From positions 1-11,034 of the forward strand of contig CAIZMS010000257.1 in NCBI GenBank assembly GCA_903934155.1: a DNA stretch of 11,034 bases, written 5' to 3'. The DNA comes from an uncultured bacterium (GTDB lineage: Bacteria; Verrucomicrobiota; Kiritimatiellia; CAIKKV01; CAITUY01). The notes beneath the pieces are model-generated. The model made no database searches, had not been told where the DNA came from, and saw only the letters and a list, made by a program, of their open reading frames with translations. Numbering within the stretch: the first letter of the stretch is position 1; every line of letters begins with the position of its first letter. Below are positions 8,262 through 11,034 of this stretch, piece by piece. The position numbers and the translations under genes are program-made.

Positions 8262-8483
8262 TTAGGCGACGACCACTGGCAGCGGATTGGATTTTCCGCA
8301 ATGAGGACAGCGGTAGGTTTCTGAATTCGGATTCTTGTCCTGCTCCGACAACATCAGGCCGCACTTGCAGTTCCCCCTGAAACGGCGTATCACAAGAGTC
8401 TTTGCCAAGGCACGCGCAAGGTCCTCCTTGCCGGTTTTGATCTCAGCTTCCCGCCGACAAAGAATAGCTTCCTGACTTTTCAT
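8262..8483 (-). CDS. Small zinc-ribbon protein of unknown function
   Basis: This 73-aa basic protein is one I do not recognise. Its first 35 residues are charged and probably helical (EAEIKTGKEDLARALAKTL). The C-terminal half holds four cysteines arranged as CKC (C39, C41), a 17-residue spacer, and CPHC (C59, C62), followed by GKSNPLPVVVA. This is the layout of a single zinc ribbon, suggesting nucleic-acid or protein binding, but no partner is shown by the sequence. The reading frame is supported by GGAG placed 6 nt before the ATG at 8483, a clean TAA stop and the ordered cysteine pairs, which are unlikely in a chance ORF. It is divergent from rnhA and 102 bp upstream of hom. It could be a truncated relic of a larger zinc-ribbon protein, but the intact start signal argues for a real small gene. 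Confidence 0.7.
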   Translation of the reverse strand: MKSQEAILCRREAEIKTGKEDLARALAKTLVIRRFRGNCKCGLMLSEQDKNPNSETYRCPHCGKSNPLPVVVA

Positions 8484-8686
8484 AACGACTCCAATTCTGC
8501 AATGGCATCAGCTCAGACCGGTGCGTTGTGCATGGTTTTTGACGGGAGACCCGCCTCTCATGTGATTTTCTATTGTCGGACTATGCCACAAAAAGACCCG
8601 GATCACCAGATGATTCTCCACGATGTAGAGGCTCGGACTGTTGAGCTTGCCTCCTCATCGCTTTCCTTGTCATAATCGCCCCTTGT
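8484..8686. other. Divergent intergenic region between the zinc-ribbon gene and rnhA
   Basis: This 203-bp stretch must hold the promoters of both divergent genes. A short perfect stem CGGG-AGA-CCCG occurs at 8543-8553 but is not followed by a T run on either strand. A 30-codon ORF (8583-8675, plus strand, starting MPQKDPDHQM) is open but has no good ribosome binding site and no recognised motif. A possible rnhA promoter lies at the right end. Nothing else is convincing. Confidence 0.4.
8647..8676 (+). promoter_or_regulatory. Possible rnhA promoter giving a nearly leaderless mRNA
   Basis: TTGCCT (8647-8652) and CATAAT (8671-8676) are separated by 18 bp and resemble a sigma-70 -35/-10 pair. 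Initiation about 7 nt after the -10 would fall only a few bases before the rnhA ATG at 8687, which would explain why no Shine-Dalgarno sequence precedes that ATG. This is a motif match only. Confidence 0.35.
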
Positions 8687-9295
8687 ATGAGCCACCCAAC
8701 TGAACACGCCATTGCCTCGGATGAAATCGTCATTTATGCGGATGGTGCCGCTTCGCCCAATCCCGGCAAAGGCGGCTATGGGGTTGTCATCATCCAAAAC
8801 GGTTTGCGCCAGGAAATTTCTGGCGGCTTCCGGGCTACGACCAATAACCGGATGGAACTGATGGGGGCCATTGTGGGGCTTCGGGCGATTCCCTCTCGCG
8901 AAGGCAAGAAGGCGAAAGTGGTTCTCTACAGTGACGCCAAGTATGTGGTGGACATGTTTATCGGGGGGCATGCCTTAAAATGGCGAAAAAACGGCTGGAC
9001 CCGTAGCAACGGTCGGGAAAAGGCCCGCAATCCCGATCAATGGAATGAGCTTTTGGCCTTGGCGGAACAGCATGACGTCAGAATGGTGTGGGTCAAGGGC
9101 CACGCCGACAACCTCGAAAATGCCCACTGTGATGAATTAGCGGTTGCAGCACGGCAAAAAGAGAATTTACCCATCGATGAAGGGTTTGAAAATCCCATGC
9201 CCCCTGCCCACCACATCATCCCTCAACAAACGCTCTTCGATTGGCTGAACCCGGAGTCTTTGATTTCGTCTCACAATTCAATGTCATTGACATAA
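8687..9295 (+). CDS. rnhA: Ribonuclease HI with C-terminal extension
   Basis: It cleaves the RNA strand of RNA-DNA hybrids (R-loops, lagging-strand primers) using two metal ions. The N-terminal ~155 residues are a complete RNase H fold: Asp19 in IYADGAASPNPGKGGYG, Glu57 in TTNNRMELMGA, Asp83 in YSDAKYVVD, His139 in VKGHADNLEN and Asp149 in HCDELA, so the full catalytic set is present. The segment ALKWRKNGWTRSNG matches the basic protrusion that binds hybrids in the E. coli type. A ~45-residue tail follows (158-202), longer than the E. coli enzyme, rich in Pro and His, and containing QQTLFDWL at 180-187. QQTLF resembles the bacterial beta-clamp-binding pentapeptide; that role is inference. The ATG at 8687 has no clear Shine-Dalgarno site, and the mRNA may be nearly leaderless. 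The kinase gene downstream starts 43 bp after the stop. Confidence 0.96.
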   Translation: MSHPTEHAIASDEIVIYADGAASPNPGKGGYGVVIIQNGLRQEISGGFRATTNNRMELMGAIVGLRAIPSREGKKAKVVLYSDAKYVVDMFIGGHALKWRKNGWTRSNGREKARNPDQWNELLALAEQHDVRMVWVKGHADNLENAHCDELAVAARQKENLPIDEGFENPMPPAHHIIPQQTLFDWLNPESLISSHNSMSLT

Positions 9296-9315
9296 CATTG
9301 AGTCCGACAAACAAT
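9287..9315 (+). promoter_or_regulatory. Candidate sigma-70 promoter of the sensor kinase gene
   Basis: A perfect -35 hexamer TTGACA (9287-9292), overlapping the last codons of rnhA, is followed after 17 bp by AACAAT (9310-9315), a 4-of-6 match to the -10 consensus. The predicted start near 9322 would leave a leader of about 17 nt that contains the kinase ribosome binding site. Spacing is ideal, but this is motif evidence only. Confidence 0.45.
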
Positions 9316-9326
9316 ACCTTTATTTC

Positions 9327-9332
9327 GGAGGA
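9327..9332 (+). promoter_or_regulatory. Shine-Dalgarno site of the sensor kinase
   Basis: GGAGGA lies 6 nt before the ATG at 9339. It fixes the start of the kinase and contrasts with the missing site at the preceding gene rnhA. Confidence 0.8.
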
Positions 9333-9338
9333 ACATCC

Positions 9339-10994
9339 ATGACTACTCGGCATGAGGCATTGACAGATGAAAAGTGCTCGATCGAGGAACTTCGAGCTCT
9401 CCGGAAAAGTGAAGAACACCTCCGCATCACGCTAGCGTCCATCGGTGATGCCGTCATCGCCACGGACGACAAAGGACGAGTCACCACAATGAACTCGGTG
9501 GCCGAAACCCTAACCGGATGGACTGAGAAAAACGCCCTCGGGAAAGACCTGCACGATGTTTTCCAGATCATCAATGCAAAAACACGCAAAAAGGTTGATA
9601 ATCCAATTTCACTCGTGCTGGCCAGCAAGAAAACGGTCGGACTGGCCAACCACACGATCCTGATTTCAAAAGACGGCACCGAGCACCAAATTGCCGACTC
9701 AGCGGCACCCATCAAAGACACCCAGGGCCATATCTCGGGCGTCATCCTGGTCTTTCGAGATGTAACCCGGGAGTACAAGGTGGAAGAGGCGCTTCGGGAA
9801 AGTGAAAGCCGCTACCGGGGACTGATTGATCTCGCCGTTGACGGAATACTTCTTGGCGATCAATCGGGTCTTGTCTCGGATGCCAACCAGTGCATGTGCA
9901 CAATAACCGGTATGTCCAAGCATGATCTGATTGGACAACACATCTCTGATCTGCCTTTCACGCAAAAGAGCCTCCTCGCTTCGCCGCTCCGCTTTGACCT
10001 TTTGCAAAAAGGAAAAATCATCATTAGCGAACGAGTGCTGCTCCGCCCCAATGGATCGGAAGTGGTTGTCGAAATGCGGTCCAAGATGATGCCTGACGAC
10101 TCCTATCAATCGATCTACCGGGATATTACCGAGCAGAAAAGGGCCGCCAAATTCCTGAAACTGATTCTCGAAAACATCCCCGATTATGTTTTTTGGAAAG
10201 ACCGGAATTCCGTTTTCCTCGGGTGCAACAACAATATTGCCAGAGCCGCCGGCCTGAACTCCCCCGACGATATTATTGGCAAGACCGACTATGATCTCGG
10301 CTGGAAAAAAGAGGAATCCGACTTCTTTGTCGCCACGGACCGCCGGATCATGGAGAGCAATAAAGCCGAGTATCATATTATTGAGCCGCAACTTCAAGCA
10401 GACGGCAAACAGGCATGGCTCGACACCTGCAAAGTGCCGCTCCATGACGAACAAGGCAATGTCATCGGTATTTTAGGCACGTTTATCGACATCACCGAGC
10501 GAAAAAAAGCGGAGGAACGAGAGAAGGATCTTCTGGTTAAATTAGAGCGGAGCGCGCGGCTGGAATCACTGGGCGTTCTGGCCGGCGGGGTAGCGCATGA
10601 CCTGAACAATATTCTTGGCCCCATCGTGGCCCTGCCGGATGTGGCAATCGAGTACATTCGACGGAACGGTAATCCATCCGATCCTGACCACGAAACCACG
10701 CTGGATTCGCTTCACATCATGAAGTCTTCTGCGCTGCGGGCGGCGAATGTCGTCAGTGACCTTGTGGTATTGGGGCGACGGGCGCAGTTCCAGAAAAAAT
10801 CTTCAAATGTAAACCGGGTGGTCGAACACCTTCTAAAATCAAAGCAAATTCAGGCTATGCAAGAAAGACGCCCTGACGTTCAGATATCAACCCGAGTGTC
10901 GCCCGAGTCGCTCTGGTGCCAGGGCTCAGAATCGAGACTGGCGCGAATTCTTGAGAATTTAACTAGCAATGCTGTGGAAGCGATCTCCGGATAG
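9339..10994 (+). CDS. Three-PAS sensor histidine kinase, reading frame cut inside the ATPase domain
   Basis: This is a soluble two-component sensor kinase; no signal peptide or membrane segment is visible, so it senses a cytoplasmic cue. Domains in order: PAS 1 (about 22-146, ending FRDVTREYK), PAS 2 (about 150-268, from ESESRYRGLIDLAVDGI to YRDITEQKR), PAS 3 (about 271-390, containing IPDYVFWKDRNSVFLGCNNN and ending FIDITERKK), then a HisKA domain with LGVLAGGVAHDLNNILG where His420 is the phospho-acceptor, and the start of the HATPase domain with the N box NLTSNAVEA (Asn540, Asn544). The frame then meets TAG at 10992-10994, leaving 551 aa without the D, F and G boxes needed for ATP binding. 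Homologous-looking sequence resumes in another frame, so this is a frameshift. Ligand and response regulator are unknown. Strong ribosome binding site and a candidate own promoter precede it. Confidence 0.88.
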   Translation: MTTRHEALTDEKCSIEELRALRKSEEHLRITLASIGDAVIATDDKGRVTTMNSVAETLTGWTEKNALGKDLHDVFQIINAKTRKKVDNPISLVLASKKTVGLANHTILISKDGTEHQIADSAAPIKDTQGHISGVILVFRDVTREYKVEEALRESESRYRGLIDLAVDGILLGDQSGLVSDANQCMCTITGMSKHDLIGQHISDLPFTQKSLLASPLRFDLLQKGKIIISERVLLRPNGSEVVVEMRSKMMPDDSYQSIYRDITEQKRAAKFLKLILENIPDYVFWKDRNSVFLGCNNNIARAAGLNSPDDIIGKTDYDLGWKKEESDFFVATDRRIMESNKAEYHIIEPQLQADGKQAWLDTCKVPLHDEQGNVIGILGTFIDITERKKAEEREKDLLVKLERSARLESLGVLAGGVAHDLNNILGPIVALPDVAIEYIRRNGNPSDPDHETTLDSLHIMKSSALRAANVVSDLVVLGRRAQFQKKSSNVNRVVEHLLKSKQIQAMQERRPDVQISTRVSPESLWCQGSESRLARILENLTSNAVEAISG

Positions 10995-11034
10995 GCGAGG
11001 TCACGTTTGGCGCCAAACAAATTATACTGACACA
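10991..11034 (+). other. Out-of-frame continuation of the histidine kinase ATPase domain
   Basis: Reading from 10991 in the frame shifted from the kinase gives I-G-E-V-T-F-G-A-K-Q-I-I-L-T with no stop to the window end. This is what normally follows an N box in these kinases (a small residue or Gly, then a beta strand such as GEVTFGAKQ). Adding one base near 10990 would join it as AISGIGEVTFGAKQIILT. The rest of the ATPase domain, and any receiver domain, lies beyond the window. Confidence 0.7.

Noticed and set aside
8543..8553. Hairpin CGGG-AGA-CCCG in the divergent intergenic region
   Set aside because: The stem is only 4 bp and no T run follows on either strand, so it is not a terminator. 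Operator function cannot be supported without conservation.
8583..8675. 30-codon plus-strand ORF upstream of rnhA (MPQKDPDHQM...)
   Set aside because: There is no convincing ribosome binding site and no recognised motif, and a length of 30 codons is easily reached by chance. Its stop overlaps the possible rnhA -10 box. It could be a leader peptide, but nothing supports that.
8603..8971. 122-codon minus-strand ORF over the rnhA 5' half
   Set aside because: It is antisense to the catalytic core of RNase HI and has no motif of its own.
9699..10454. 251-codon minus-strand ORF inside the kinase gene
   Set aside because: It is antisense to PAS domains with clear motifs in the plus-strand frame, and no domain is recognisable.

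Overview
This window looks like bacterial chromosome from an environmental, probably Gram-negative, bacterium of moderately high GC. It is dominated by housekeeping biosynthesis genes with no phage, transposon, CRISPR or RNA-gene signal. The YclM/AKIII-like aspartokinase, the citramalate synthase next to it and the kinase of the LAGGVAHDLNNIL type would suit the PVC group (Verrucomicrobiota, Kiritimatiellota, Lentisphaerota) or Desulfobacterota. I cannot resolve the phylum from this sequence alone.

Minus-strand block (about 8160 down to 1). Read in the direction of transcription, the order is hom (homoserine dehydrogenase), lysC (aspartokinase), cimA ((R)-citramalate synthase), valS (valyl-tRNA synthetase), folD (methylene-THF dehydrogenase/cyclohydrolase) and the first 46 codons of purF (amidophosphoribosyltransferase), which runs off the left edge. 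hom/lysC and cimA/valS each overlap by ATGA, lysC/cimA are 8 bp apart and valS/folD 37 bp apart, so the first five genes look like one operon. purF follows a 102-bp gap with its own strong ribosome binding site. hom and lysC feed the aspartate family (threonine, methionine, lysine). cimA makes 2-oxobutyrate precursor for isoleucine without using threonine. valS charges tRNA with a related branched-chain amino acid. folD supplies 10-formyl-THF for purine synthesis, which purF commits.

Border region (8160-8686). A small, unrecognised zinc-ribbon protein (73 aa, minus) lies upstream of hom. A 203-bp divergent intergenic region separates it from the plus-strand genes.

Plus-strand block (8687-11034). 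An RNase HI with an unusual C-terminal tail is followed by a soluble three-PAS sensor histidine kinase. The kinase reading frame stops just after the N box of its ATPase domain. A plausible continuation is visible in another frame up to the window end, so the gene is frameshifted, either truly or by a sequence error close to the right edge.

No obviously new multi-gene system is present. The most interesting leads are the clamp-binding-like motif in the RNase HI tail, the cimA/valS translational coupling, the kinase frameshift and the orphan zinc-ribbon protein.
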